A DNA stretch of 64,000 nt from Moraxella nasibovis. Lineage in GTDB: Bacteria > Pseudomonadota > Gammaproteobacteria > Pseudomonadales > Moraxellaceae. A model generated the notes under the pieces. It was not told where the DNA came from. It saw nothing but the letters and a program-made list of their open reading frames with translations, and searched no databases. How positions within the stretch are numbered: the first letter of the stretch is position 1; each line of letters opens with the position of its first letter. This document shows, one piece after another, positions 49,460 to 56,076 of the stretch. Where the stretch lies: the NCBI RefSeq assembly GCF_029581575.1, contig NZ_CP089975.1, forward strand, positions 806,001 through 870,000. The letters run 5' to 3'. Made by a program: the position numbers and the translations under genes.

Positions 49460-49559
49460 GGTTGGGTCGGCATGGTGGGCTGGTTGAACGAATGTAAAAT
49501 CCAACATTTTAAATGTAACTTATTGAATTTGTTGGGTTTCGTTGCACTCAACCCAACCT
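49460..49559. repeat. Dispersed palindromic repeat, left part, interrupted by IS110
   Basis: Runs from GGTTGGGTCGGCATGGTGGG through TTGTTGGGTTTCGTTGCACT to CAACCCAACCT and stops where the insertion begins. Its missing end (ACGGGCT) is found at 50801 on the other side of the element. Confidence 0.75.
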
Positions 49560-49767
49560 TGTATCTCACCACCAAGACTAGCTATCTTGGTGATGGCATG
49601 GTAGATTATACCATCACCCTAAGTTACTTGGTAGTTTCTACCCAACCTGAGTACTTTGATGCTGTCTCGTAGATTAAACCCAAGTAGCTTTCTTATCATC
49701 GTACAATCTGAATGGTATCCAAGCGCTTGATTGATTTTCAATCATGACGCTGAATGAACAAGGCTAG
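49560..49767 (+). ncRNA. Predicted IS110 bridge RNA
   Basis: The noncoding left end can be folded as a bridge RNA. (1) A 5' hairpin: CACCAAGA (49570-49577) with TCTTGGTG (49585-49592). (2) A target loop closed by TACTTGG (49625-49631) with CCAAGTA (49680-49686). It holds ACCCAACCT (49640-49648), identical to the left target at 49551-49559, and CTCGTAG (49666-49672), which pairs with the right target CTACGGG at 50799-50805 with one G-U pair. (3) A donor loop with ATGGTATC (49712-49719), identical to the element's right end at 50792-50799, and ACAAG (49758-49762), complementary to CTTGT at the left end (49558-49562). These two flank a hairpin, TGATTG-ATTTT-CAATCA. The exact RNA ends are unknown. 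Confidence 0.75.
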
Positions 49768-50775
49768 ATGACAATGACTTATTATGTTGGTATTGATGTT
49801 AGCAAGCACAAGCTGGATGTGGCTTGGCTTAAAGAGTTAAGTACAATGAAAGTCAAAACCAAAGTCTTTAATAATCACTTTGATGACTTTGAACACATCA
49901 TTCATTGGCTTAAAACCAATCTTGGTGCAAGTGTCAGCTTTAACGACATTCATCTTATTATGGAAGCCACAGGGGTATATCACGAACCTTTGGCGTATTA
50001 TTTACACGATTTAGGCTTTAAAGTCTCTATCATCAATCCTGCCTTTGTCAAACACTATGCGGACAGTTTAGGCGTAAGACAAAAGACAGATAAAAAAGAC
50101 AGTATTGTCCTTGCCAGATATGGCAGAGCCACCCACCCTGATGCTTGGATTGCCCCAAGTATTGAAGCTCGTCATTTAAAGTCTTTGCTTTCTCGTCTTG
50201 ATGCTCTAAATGAAGACTTACAGCGAGAAGAAAACCGCAAAGAAAAAGCAGAAGTGGCAGACACAACCCCCATTGTTAAACAATCCATTGACGAGATGAT
50301 TGTGGCATTAAAATTGGCAATCAGCAAATTAAACGATGACATTGACACTCATATCAACAACCACCCCAAACTTAAAGAAGAGCAAACACTCTTACAAAGC
50401 ATCAAAGGAGTGGGACAGGTGGTGTCAAGACAAATGCTTAGTTTGTTTAATACCAAACAATTTAACAATGCCAAACAAGTCTCTGCTTTTTTAGGGTTGA
50501 TTCCCAAACAACAAGAATCAGGATTGTTTAAAGGCAGATCAAGACTTGCCAAAACAGGCAATGCTCAATTAAGAGCTAAGCTGTATATGGCAGCAGTCGT
50601 TGCCACCAAGTACAATCCAGACATTAAAGACCAATACGAACGCTTACAACAAAATGGCAAATGCAAAATGCAAGCTTTATGTGCTTGTATGCGTAAATTG
50701 GTGCAAATCTGCTTTGGTGTGATCAAACACCAAACTCCCTACACCCCACAAGTTAGGATAGATAATATGGCTTGA
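49768..50775 (+). CDS. IS110-family recombinase (transposase)
   Basis: A 335-residue DEDD recombinase. The N-terminal RuvC-like domain has Asp in YYVGIDVSKHKLDVAW, Glu in LIMEATGVYHEPL and the Asp pair in GVRQKTDKKDSIVLARYGRA. A coiled coil (about residues 150-210) links to the C-terminal transposase_20 domain: LLQSIKGVGQVVSRQMLSLF, VSAFLGLIPKQQESG and RLAKTGNAQLRAKLYMAAVV, which includes the serine/threonine region used for catalysis. It appears complete. The Moraxella pilin invertase Piv belongs to the same superfamily, but there is no pilin gene here and the element has IS-type boundaries, so I call it a transposase. Confidence 0.95.
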   Translation: MTMTYYVGIDVSKHKLDVAWLKELSTMKVKTKVFNNHFDDFEHIIHWLKTNLGASVSFNDIHLIMEATGVYHEPLAYYLHDLGFKVSIINPAFVKHYADSLGVRQKTDKKDSIVLARYGRATHPDAWIAPSIEARHLKSLLSRLDALNEDLQREENRKEKAEVADTTPIVKQSIDEMIVALKLAISKLNDDIDTHINNHPKLKEEQTLLQSIKGVGQVVSRQMLSLFNTKQFNNAKQVSAFLGLIPKQQESGLFKGRSRLAKTGNAQLRAKLYMAAVVATKYNPDIKDQYERLQQNGKCKMQALCACMRKLVQICFGVIKHQTPYTPQVRIDNMA

Positions 50776-50800
50776 CAAGGGGTGGGGAGAGATGGTATCT

Positions 50801-50850
50801 ACGGGCTAAAATGTTGGGTTTTGTGCCTCAACCTAATCTACGGGCTGTTA
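50801..50850. repeat. Dispersed palindromic repeat, right part, with a second partial copy
   Basis: ACGGGCT continues the repeat cut at 49559. It is followed by AATGTTGGGTTTTGTGCCTC, then AACCTAATCTACGGGCT, a second, shorter copy resembling 11093-11125. Confidence 0.65.
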
Positions 50851-50907
50851 TTGTTATTGACAAACATTCTAACATCATCTTTATTATTAAAAAAAAGGAG
50901 AGTAGTC

Positions 50908-51225
50908 ATGGCGATTAGCTTATTTTGTTATACCTCAAAAGAAATAAATGAAATTTTAGCAATTAACCAACAAATTGCTGAGCGTGAAATTTTATTTATA
51001 GAAAATAGGTTTTTATTATACAGTCCAAAAATTGTGAGCGACATACACCTAGAAATCACTGCGGAGTTTGATTTTTATCCTAAAAATATATTTTTAATCG
51101 CCTTAAATGACAAAGATTATTCTAGCAATATCCGAGACATCGCCAATCTGTTTTTTGAAGCCTATGGCAATGATATATTGATATTATTTGAAAATGAGAC
51201 TAAGATAGAAAAAGGAAAATGGTAA
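50908..51225 (+). CDS. Unassigned 105-residue protein
   Basis: A soluble, acidic, AT-rich protein (MAISLFCYTSKEINEILAIN, HLEITAEFDFYPKNIFLIAL, IRDIANLFFEAYGNDILILF). I do not recognise the family. A strong AAAGGAG seven bases before the ATG argues that it is a real gene; the open frame further upstream comes from the IS end and repeat. It lies between two repeat copies, which fits an acquired immunity-type cassette, but this is inference. Confidence 0.5.
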   Translation: MAISLFCYTSKEINEILAINQQIAEREILFIENRFLLYSPKIVSDIHLEITAEFDFYPKNIFLIALNDKDYSSNIRDIANLFFEAYGNDILILFENETKIEKGKW

Positions 51226-51238
51226 GTAAATAGCTTGA

Positions 51239-51330
51239 TAGGTTGGGTTGAACGCATGTAAAACCCAACATTTTTAGATGTAAACCATTGATTTTGTTGG
51301 GTTTCGCAAGCTCAACCCAACCTACGGGCT
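51239..51330. repeat. Intact dispersed palindromic repeat copy
   Basis: Starts TAGGTTGGGTTGAACGCATG and ends CGCAAGCTCAACCCAACCTA. Terminal arms (GGTTGGGTTGA / TCAACCCAACC) are perfect inverted repeats around a diverged centre that itself contains AAACCCAACA and TGTTGGGTTT. It shows the uninterrupted form of the IS110 target. Confidence 0.8.
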
Positions 51331-51376
51331 AAAGGTAGTAAACAAGATGGCAAAACATACAAGAGAGAAGAGTAAT

Positions 51377-52321
51377 ATGAATGTTTTCCGATTAAAATCT
51401 CATTTATTGAAAAATCAAGATAATCGTTGGTTTTTACAAAATCAACCTTATACAGGGATTGTATTTTTTGATAAAGATAATTTTCAACTTGATGTGTTTG
51501 AAGTAGAAGACGGTTATGTTACCAAGCCTTATATATCTCCATGCCAAAAAACATTAACAGATATCTTGCAATCTCCAATTTCTATTGACAGCTCTTCATT
51601 CAGTAATGAAGAAGAAGATATTTATGGTTGTGGAACAATTCCGCAGATGTACCAAAATTCCATTTACCAAGGAATGTCTTATAATTTTAGAAATGGGAAA
51701 TGTATTTATGAGGGATATAGTAATGAAGATGGTATTACAGAAAGCAAAATTCATTGGTCTTACAATCCCAATAATCCAATGCTGGATGATTTAAAGCAAT
51801 TTGAATTGCAAAACCATGACACAAAACTCCCAAAGTCTTTCTATTACTATTATCGTTCAAATAATAATTTCTCATATTATCTTTGGGATGATAAGGATTA
51901 TCATGAGCATATTAGTATTTCTTACTTTCCTGATTCAGGTATGATAAAATCCCTATTTTTGCAAGGAGATGTATTAAAAACAAAATCATACTTAAATTGC
52001 CCAATACAATTACCAGAAATATTTGGTATAATAGAAAATCATCATAATTTCATTTTTTGTGATAAAGTTGGTCATTTAGTTCTACGCATAGACAAAAGTT
52101 ATATTCAGCAACTTTTTGATACATGGCTTAAAAATAATTCCTTCAAAAATATAAAATCTCTCAGCATTGGAGGTGTTGAAGGACTGGAGGACTTGTCAAT
52201 TTTTAGTAATAAGAAATATTTTAGAAGTTTGGCAGAGCTTGCTGTAGATGAAACATTGGACAAGTCGGTCATTCACGATTTAAAAATTAAAAATCCAAAT
52301 TTAATTATAAGATTATATTAA
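51377..52321 (+). CDS. Unassigned 314-residue protein with MORN/YwqK-like stretch
   Basis: A soluble, aromatic-rich, AT-rich protein. Near the N-terminus LQNQPYTGIVFFDKDNFQLD and later QGMSYNFRNGKCIYEGYSNE resemble the repeats of YwqK/MORN-type proteins, some of which are listed as antitoxins. The central block (FYYYYRSNNNFSYYLWDDKD) and the C-terminal part are not recognisable. The ATG at 51377 is preferred; an in-frame ATG at 51347 adds ten hydrophilic residues. It follows a repeat copy and closes the accessory island. Confidence 0.5.
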   Translation: MNVFRLKSHLLKNQDNRWFLQNQPYTGIVFFDKDNFQLDVFEVEDGYVTKPYISPCQKTLTDILQSPISIDSSSFSNEEEDIYGCGTIPQMYQNSIYQGMSYNFRNGKCIYEGYSNEDGITESKIHWSYNPNNPMLDDLKQFELQNHDTKLPKSFYYYYRSNNNFSYYLWDDKDYHEHISISYFPDSGMIKSLFLQGDVLKTKSYLNCPIQLPEIFGIIENHHNFIFCDKVGHLVLRIDKSYIQQLFDTWLKNNSFKNIKSLSIGGVEGLEDLSIFSNKKYFRSLAELAVDETLDKSVIHDLKIKNPNLIIRLY

Positions 52322-52333
52322 TAGGAGAGTGTT

Positions 52334-52441
52334 TTGATTTATCTTATTTTGGATGCTTATTATCATGATATTAATGGTAAAACTACAGCAAATGTTTCAG
52401 CAATTAGATTTACTGGTATTGATATGATCTATAAATGGTGA
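52334..52441 (+). pseudogene. Short TTG-started reading frame, probable 5' remnant
   Basis: GGAGAG precedes a TTG codon opening 35 codons (MIYLILDAYYHDINGKTTAN, ending GIDMIYKW). The good ribosome site and protein-like start suggest the head of a gene whose remainder is lost. It may resemble the start of endonuclease V-like immunity-context proteins, but that is a weak impression. Confidence 0.3.
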
Positions 52442-52481
52442 ACAAAGCCTACGCTACACATAAAACTACAAAAGGTGGATT

Positions 52482-53051
52482 TTAAAAATCCGTTTTATAA
52501 GGATTATCAATCCCCAACGCTGCTAAAATCTCAATCTCAAAACCTTCCATCTCGTCAGCATCGGCATCACTGATTTCGTGGTCAAAGCCGAGCAGGTGCA
52601 AGATGCCATGCACAATCAAGTGCGTCAGATGATGTTCAAAGGATTTGCCTTGTTCGGCAGCTTCTTTTGCCACCACTTCATCGCACAAAATCAGCTCGCC
52701 CAGACTGATCTGCGGTAGAATCTGCACAATCTCGCTCGGTAAATCAGCAGGGTAGGACAGCACATTGGTGGCGTAGTCCTTGCCACGAGCGTCCAAATTA
52801 AGCTGCCTGCCTTCGGTGCTGTCTGTGATGTAGATGTCCAGCGATTTTGGCTTATGCCAGTAGCTGTCCGCATCATCAAAATAAGCAAGCGCCAAACCCT
52901 GTGCGTGTTTTTGGTTCATCACGCTCATCGTCTGGGCAAAGGCGGTACGAATCAGCTGTTCATTGTAAGCGCTCTGCCTATCTTCTGTCAGTGTATCTGC
53001 AAACGATAAGGACAGCTCATCTGCCATATTGGGCGTGATTTTAGTTGTCAT
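52482..53051 (-). CDS. ybeY: Endoribonuclease YbeY (rRNA maturation)
   Basis: A metal-dependent RNase for 16S rRNA 3' processing and ribosome quality control. The 189-residue protein has the zinc motif HLIVHGILHLLGFDHEISDA (HGxLHLxGxDH) and the upstream TNVLSYPAD segment. The ATG at 53051 overlaps the stop of the PhoH-like gene by 11 bases and has GGAG upstream; a GTG at 53063 is less likely. The ybeZ-ybeY pair is conserved. Confidence 0.95.
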   Translation of the reverse strand: MTTKITPNMADELSLSFADTLTEDRQSAYNEQLIRTAFAQTMSVMNQKHAQGLALAYFDDADSYWHKPKSLDIYITDSTEGRQLNLDARGKDYATNVLSYPADLPSEIVQILPQISLGELILCDEVVAKEAAEQGKSFEHHLTHLIVHGILHLLGFDHEISDADADEMEGFEIEILAALGIDNPYKTDF

Positions 53052-54111
53052 TGCTCGCTCCACTTTCTGCCTGATGATTGGCTTGCTGAGCCAGTTTTTC
53101 GGCTTCTTTCTCAGCTAGGCGTGCGGCTTTGCGTTCGGCGGCAAGTTTTTCTTGCTCGTCATCAAAGGCGTCATAAGCCTGAACGATTTTTTGTACCAGA
53201 TGATGACGCACCACATCTTTGCTATCAAAGCGAGTGATGTGAATTTCATCAATCTTGGAGAGAATTTGCAGAGCTTGAGCCAGACCTGATTTATGCCCAC
53301 GAGGCAAATCCACCTGCGTCATATCGCCTGTGATGACCGCACGAGAGCCAAAGCCCAGACGAGTTAGGAACATTTTCATCTGCTCTGGCGTGGTGTTTTG
53401 GGCTTCATCAAGAATCACAAAGCTGTTATTCAGCGTCCGCCCACGCATATAGGCAAGCGGGGCAACTTCAATCACTTGGCGTTCAAGCAATTTGCCGACT
53501 TTTTCAAAGCCGAGCATTTCGTACAAAGCATCATAAAGCGGACGCAAATAAGGATCAATTTTTTGGGTCAAATCCCCCGGCAAAAATCCCAATTTTTCGC
53601 CAGCTTCCACCGCAGGACGCACCAACAAAATCCGCTCAATCTCGCCACGCTCGAGCATATCCACCGCACACGCCACCGCCAGATAAGTCTTGCCTGTACC
53701 AGCAGGACCAACACCGAACGACACATCAGAGACGAGAATTTTTTTGACATAGGTCTGCTGATTTGCCCCACGAGGGGTGATTTTGCCTTTGCGAGTGCGT
53801 AGCGAAATGTCGGCATAGGGCGCAGTCGGCGCTTTTGGCGTGTCGGCATCACGAGCTAGGCTGGATTGAATAATGAGATGTAGCTCTTCGCTGCCGATGT
53901 CGTCATCAGCAATGTCGGCAAGTTTATTTAGGATAAATTCGCCACGCTCCACAGCGATCAGATCGCCTGTGAGAACAAAGGTGTTTTGGCGTTGAATGAT
54001 TTGAATTTCTAGGCGTTCTTGGAGATATTTTAGGTGTTTGTTGTATTCGCCAGCCAAATTGCGTAGGGCAGCGGCATCAATATTGAGAGTAAGCGTACGA
54101 GTAATGCTCAA
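53041..54111 (-). CDS. ybeZ: PhoH-like ATPase (YbeZ)
   Basis: A P-loop ATPase functionally tied to YbeY in RNA metabolism. The 356-residue protein has the N-terminal KH-like region, Walker A in FGVGPAGTGKTYLAVACAVD, and Walker B FVILDEAQNTTPEQMKMFLT. The tail is rich in Lys/Ala/Glu (AAERKAARLAEKEAEKLAQQ). The start codon is TTG (54109-54111), supported by AAGGAAA seven bases upstream; no ATG precedes the conserved part. It overlaps ybeY. Confidence 0.94.
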   Translation of the reverse strand: MSITRTLTLNIDAAALRNLAGEYNKHLKYLQERLEIQIIQRQNTFVLTGDLIAVERGEFILNKLADIADDDIGSEELHLIIQSSLARDADTPKAPTAPYADISLRTRKGKITPRGANQQTYVKKILVSDVSFGVGPAGTGKTYLAVACAVDMLERGEIERILLVRPAVEAGEKLGFLPGDLTQKIDPYLRPLYDALYEMLGFEKVGKLLERQVIEVAPLAYMRGRTLNNSFVILDEAQNTTPEQMKMFLTRLGFGSRAVITGDMTQVDLPRGHKSGLAQALQILSKIDEIHITRFDSKDVVRHHLVQKIVQAYDAFDDEQEKLAAERKAARLAEKEAEKLAQQANHQAESGASNDN

Positions 54112-54207
54112 GAAAGTTTCCTTTTTAAAATCAATAAAATGTAAAAATATTGCTCAGCAAACCCAAAAACTTTGATGGTTTTGGTGTTTAATGATATACC
54201 TGACGAA

Positions 54208-54325
54208 TGGTAAAATTACCACAAAATCATGTGAAGTCGTAGGTTGGTTTGAGTGAAACGAAACCCAACAAATTCAAAGGTTTGTAATAAAATATTGGGT
54301 TACACTCAGCCCCTCAACCTAATAG
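54208..54325. repeat. Dispersed palindromic repeat copy with 5' extension
   Basis: Contains CGTAGGTTGGTTTGAGTGAA, ACGAAACCCAACAAATTCAA and ATTGGGTTACACTCAGCCCC TCAACCTA. It is preceded by GGTAAAATTACCACAAAATCA, a stretch also found ahead of the copy at 55888, so the repeating unit may be about 120 bp. Confidence 0.7.
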
Positions 54326-54425
54326 TCTTACTTTATCAATTCGTTAGGTATCTGATGTATTTTGGGATTGATGTTATAATAAGGATTGATTATGCGATTT
54401 TCAAGACTTTGTTTATCACAAAAAC

Positions 54426-54456
54426 AAAAAAGCCTTTCATATAGAAAGGCTTTTTT
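54426..54456. terminator. Bidirectional terminator downstream of tRNA-Asn
   Basis: AAAAAGCCTTTC-ATATA-GAAAGGCTTTTT forms a perfect twelve-base stem with T runs on both strands. It ends the tRNA-Asn transcript on the minus strand. Confidence 0.9.
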
Positions 54457-54478
54457 TATTGCTATCTCTAGCAGAATA

Positions 54479-54554
54479 TGGCTCCCCAACCTGGGCTCGA
54501 ACCAGGGACACACGGATTAACAGTCCGATGCTCTACCGACTGAGCTATTGGGGA
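54479..54554 (-). tRNA. tRNA-Asn (GTT)
   Basis: Full 76-nt cloverleaf on the minus strand: acceptor TCCCCAA with TTGGGGA, D-arm AGCTCAGTCGGTAGAGC, anticodon loop CTGTTAA giving GTT, T-arm CCTGGTTCGAGCCCAGG, encoded GCCA end. Confidence 0.97.
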
Positions 54555-54584
54555 ATATCTAGCAAGTCGCTTAAGATGGTGCGT

Positions 54585-54612
54585 ATTATAGCAGGTTTTT
54601 TATGCGTGTCAA
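54585..54612 (-). promoter_or_regulatory. Consensus promoter of tRNA-Asn
   Basis: On the minus strand TTGACA (54607-54612), a 16-base spacer and TATAAT (54585-54590) with an extended TGC. Confidence 0.85.
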
Positions 54613-54657
54613 TAAAAATTTTAAAAAAATCTTAACTTTTTTAAAAAACATAAAAAA

Positions 54658-54842
54658 ACCAAAGTGCCGCTGCAAAGGGGTGACCATGAACCGTGAAGTT
54701 CAAGGCGGAGCTGCATCACTATTTATTACGGCTTCCTGATACATCACAAGGATGCAGGCCTGCTCAACAAAATAGTAGGAATGCGCCCCTAAGATAAGAT
54801 TATCGGCTCAGGAATACGCTTTGCTGGCGAACACTTCAGTGG
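54658..54842 (-). ncRNA. ssrS: 6S RNA
   Basis: Binds sigma-70 RNA polymerase in stationary phase. The minus-strand sequence shares ordered blocks with E. coli 6S: GTGTTCGCCAGC, the conserved CCTGAGCCGATA, GAAGCCGTAA, then CGCCTTGAACTTCACGGTTC ATGG and GCAGCGGC. The ends pair (CCA..AAGTG with CACTT..TGG) to close the long hairpin around the central bubble. A good promoter sits just upstream. It lies between tRNA-Asn and folE, not next to the usual ygfA homologue. Confidence 0.9.
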
Positions 54843-54847
54843 GGCTT

Positions 54848-54875
54848 ATTATAGCATCTTTGGGAAAAATTTCAA
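54848..54875 (-). promoter_or_regulatory. Promoter of 6S RNA
   Basis: On the minus strand TTGAAA (54870-54875), a 16-base spacer and TATAAT (54848-54853) preceded by TGC. Predicted transcription start is near 54841. Confidence 0.8.
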
Positions 54876-54937
54876 GGCTTTTGGCAAAGATTTTTTTGAT
54901 AACTGATTGATTTATCAGTTATTTTTTATTGCGCTAT

Positions 54938-54968
54938 TAAAAAAAATCCACACCAAGTGGCGTGGATT
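54938..54968 (-). terminator. Terminator after folE
   Basis: AATCCACGCC-ACTTG-GTGTGGATT (one wobble) followed by T residues on the minus strand. Confidence 0.85.
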
Positions 54969-54982
54969 GCCATGCTGAATGA

Positions 54983-55588
54983 TTAGCCAAACGCAGGCGT
55001 TCTTTTTGGAATGGCGTCCAAAAATTCACTGCGTGCTTGGTTGTTGGTGGTAAATTCGCCAAGCATGCTCACCGTGCGAGTGGTGGATTGTTGTTTGGCG
55101 ACGCCACGCATCATCATGCACATGTGGCTTGCGTCCATCACCACCGCCACGCCACGACAGCCCGTCAAGCTCTCAATCGCTTGGGCGACTTGCTTGGTGA
55201 GATTTTCTTGGATTTGTAGGCGGCGAGCGTACATATCCACAATGCGAGCGACTTTTGATAAGCCCAAAACCTTGCCATCTGGCAGATAGCCGACATGAGC
55301 CACGCCATAAAACGGCAATAAATGATGCTCGCACAGCGAATAAAATTCGATGTTTTGCACCAGCACAAGCTCTGGATTATCCGATGGAAAAATGGCATCG
55401 TTCGCCACCACTTCAAGCGACTGATGATAGCCACGAGTCAGATGACCAAAGGCTTTGGCGGCGCGCATGGGTGTATCTAGCAGACCTTCACGGCTCAAAT
55501 CTTCGCCACTGCTTTTGATGACGCTGGCATAATGAGCGGCAAGATTTTCATAATCTGGAATAAAATCAATGTGATCAGAATTTGACAT
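54983..55588 (-). CDS. folE: GTP cyclohydrolase I
   Basis: Converts GTP to dihydroneopterin triphosphate, the first step of folate synthesis. The 201-residue protein has the zinc/active-site motifs [20 protein letters not shown] and [23 protein letters not shown], plus [11 protein letters not shown]. The start at 55588 is preferred over a longer frame to 55618 that begins with a hydrophobic stretch. It is followed by a terminator and then 6S RNA. Confidence 0.96.
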   Translation of the reverse strand: MSNSDHIDFIPDYENLAAHYASVIKSSGEDLSREGLLDTPMRAAKAFGHLTRGYHQSLEVVANDAIFPSDNPELVLVQNIEFYSLCEHHLLPFYGVAHVGYLPDGKVLGLSKVARIVDMYARRLQIQENLTKQVAQAIESLTGCRGVAVVMDASHMCMMMRGVAKQQSTTRTVSMLGEFTTNNQARSEFLDAIPKRTPAFG

Positions 55589-55618
55589 GATAAGCGGTAC
55601 AATAAAAGAAATAAACAA

Positions 55619-55887
55619 TATAGCTTAACTCAAATTTTGATTTTATCAAGTCAAAAGTGCAAAAATTTGCAAAAATTTGCTAAATTTTCTCAAAAAAGCG
55701 CTTTTAAAATGGGCTAAATGCCAAATCGACGCCAAAAACACGGTAAATCTGGCTAAAAATTGGCAAAAAAATATAAAAAATCATGTAAAAATTGGCAAAA
55801 TTTGTTATATTTTCAAGTTAGAACAAGTTGGAATAAAGTACTTTTTGACTAAAAATTGTTTTTAAATTTGGTTTATACTTGTAGAGC
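55619..55887. other. AT-rich intergenic stretch without a gene
   Basis: Contains runs such as GCAAAAATTTGCAAAAATTT and two AAAAATTGGCAAAA segments. It is probably the folE promoter region. An open frame here has no ribosome site and a low-complexity Lys/Asn composition, so I do not call it. Confidence 0.5.
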
Positions 55888-55998
55888 GGTAAAGTTACCA
55901 AAAAATCAGGCGGTCATGTAGGGTGGGCTTAGCCTACCGTTTTTTTGATATAACTATTTGAATTTGTTGGGTTTCGTTGCACTCAACCCAACCTACGA
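55888..55998. repeat. Dispersed palindromic repeat copy with 5' extension
   Basis: Starts with GGTAAAGTTACCAAAAAATC, then GTAGGGTGGGCTTAGCCTAC, TTGTTGGGTTTCGTTGCACT and CAACCCAACCTACGACA. It shares its right half almost exactly with the IS110-interrupted copy. Confidence 0.75.
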
Positions 55999-56076
55999 CA
56001 TCACTAAAAGTTGCTTTTAAATTTGGTCTAAAAGTGATATTAATGGTGTTTTTGTATTAAATTGATGGAGAAAAAA

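Larger units (their letters stand above)
49560..50800 (+). mobile_element. IS110-family insertion sequence inserted in a palindromic repeat
   Basis: The element is about 1240 bp: a roughly 200-base noncoding left end, the recombinase gene and a roughly 25-base right end. Boundaries come from comparing the flanks with intact repeat copies. CAACCCAACCT on the left and CTACGGGCT on the right would join to CAACCCAACCTACGGGCT, the sequence present uninterrupted at 51313-51330. A CT dinucleotide is shared by both junctions (49558-49559 and 50799-50800), as expected for core-directed IS110 insertion. There are no terminal inverted repeats and no longer target duplication, also typical of IS110. Ends are inferred to within the CT core. 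Confidence 0.85.

Noticed and set aside
49768-50775. Piv-type pilin invertase as identity of the IS110-like gene
   Set aside because: Piv of Moraxella is in the same superfamily, but there is no pilin gene or invertible segment here and the flanks show a simple insertion in a repeat.
54253-54444. 63-codon open frame across a repeat and a terminator
   Set aside because: It reads through the palindromic repeat and the tRNA-Asn terminator; composition is not protein-like.
55650-55820. Possible CRISPR-like spacing of GCAAAAATTT and AAAAATTGGCAAAA
   Set aside because: Units are short, irregular and A/T-driven; there are no spacers of constant length and no cas genes. No CRISPR array is seen anywhere in the window.
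55677-55865. 62-codon open frame in the folE-argC gap
   Set aside because: No ribosome site, Lys/Asn/Ile-rich low-complexity translation arising from AT-rich DNA, no family features.
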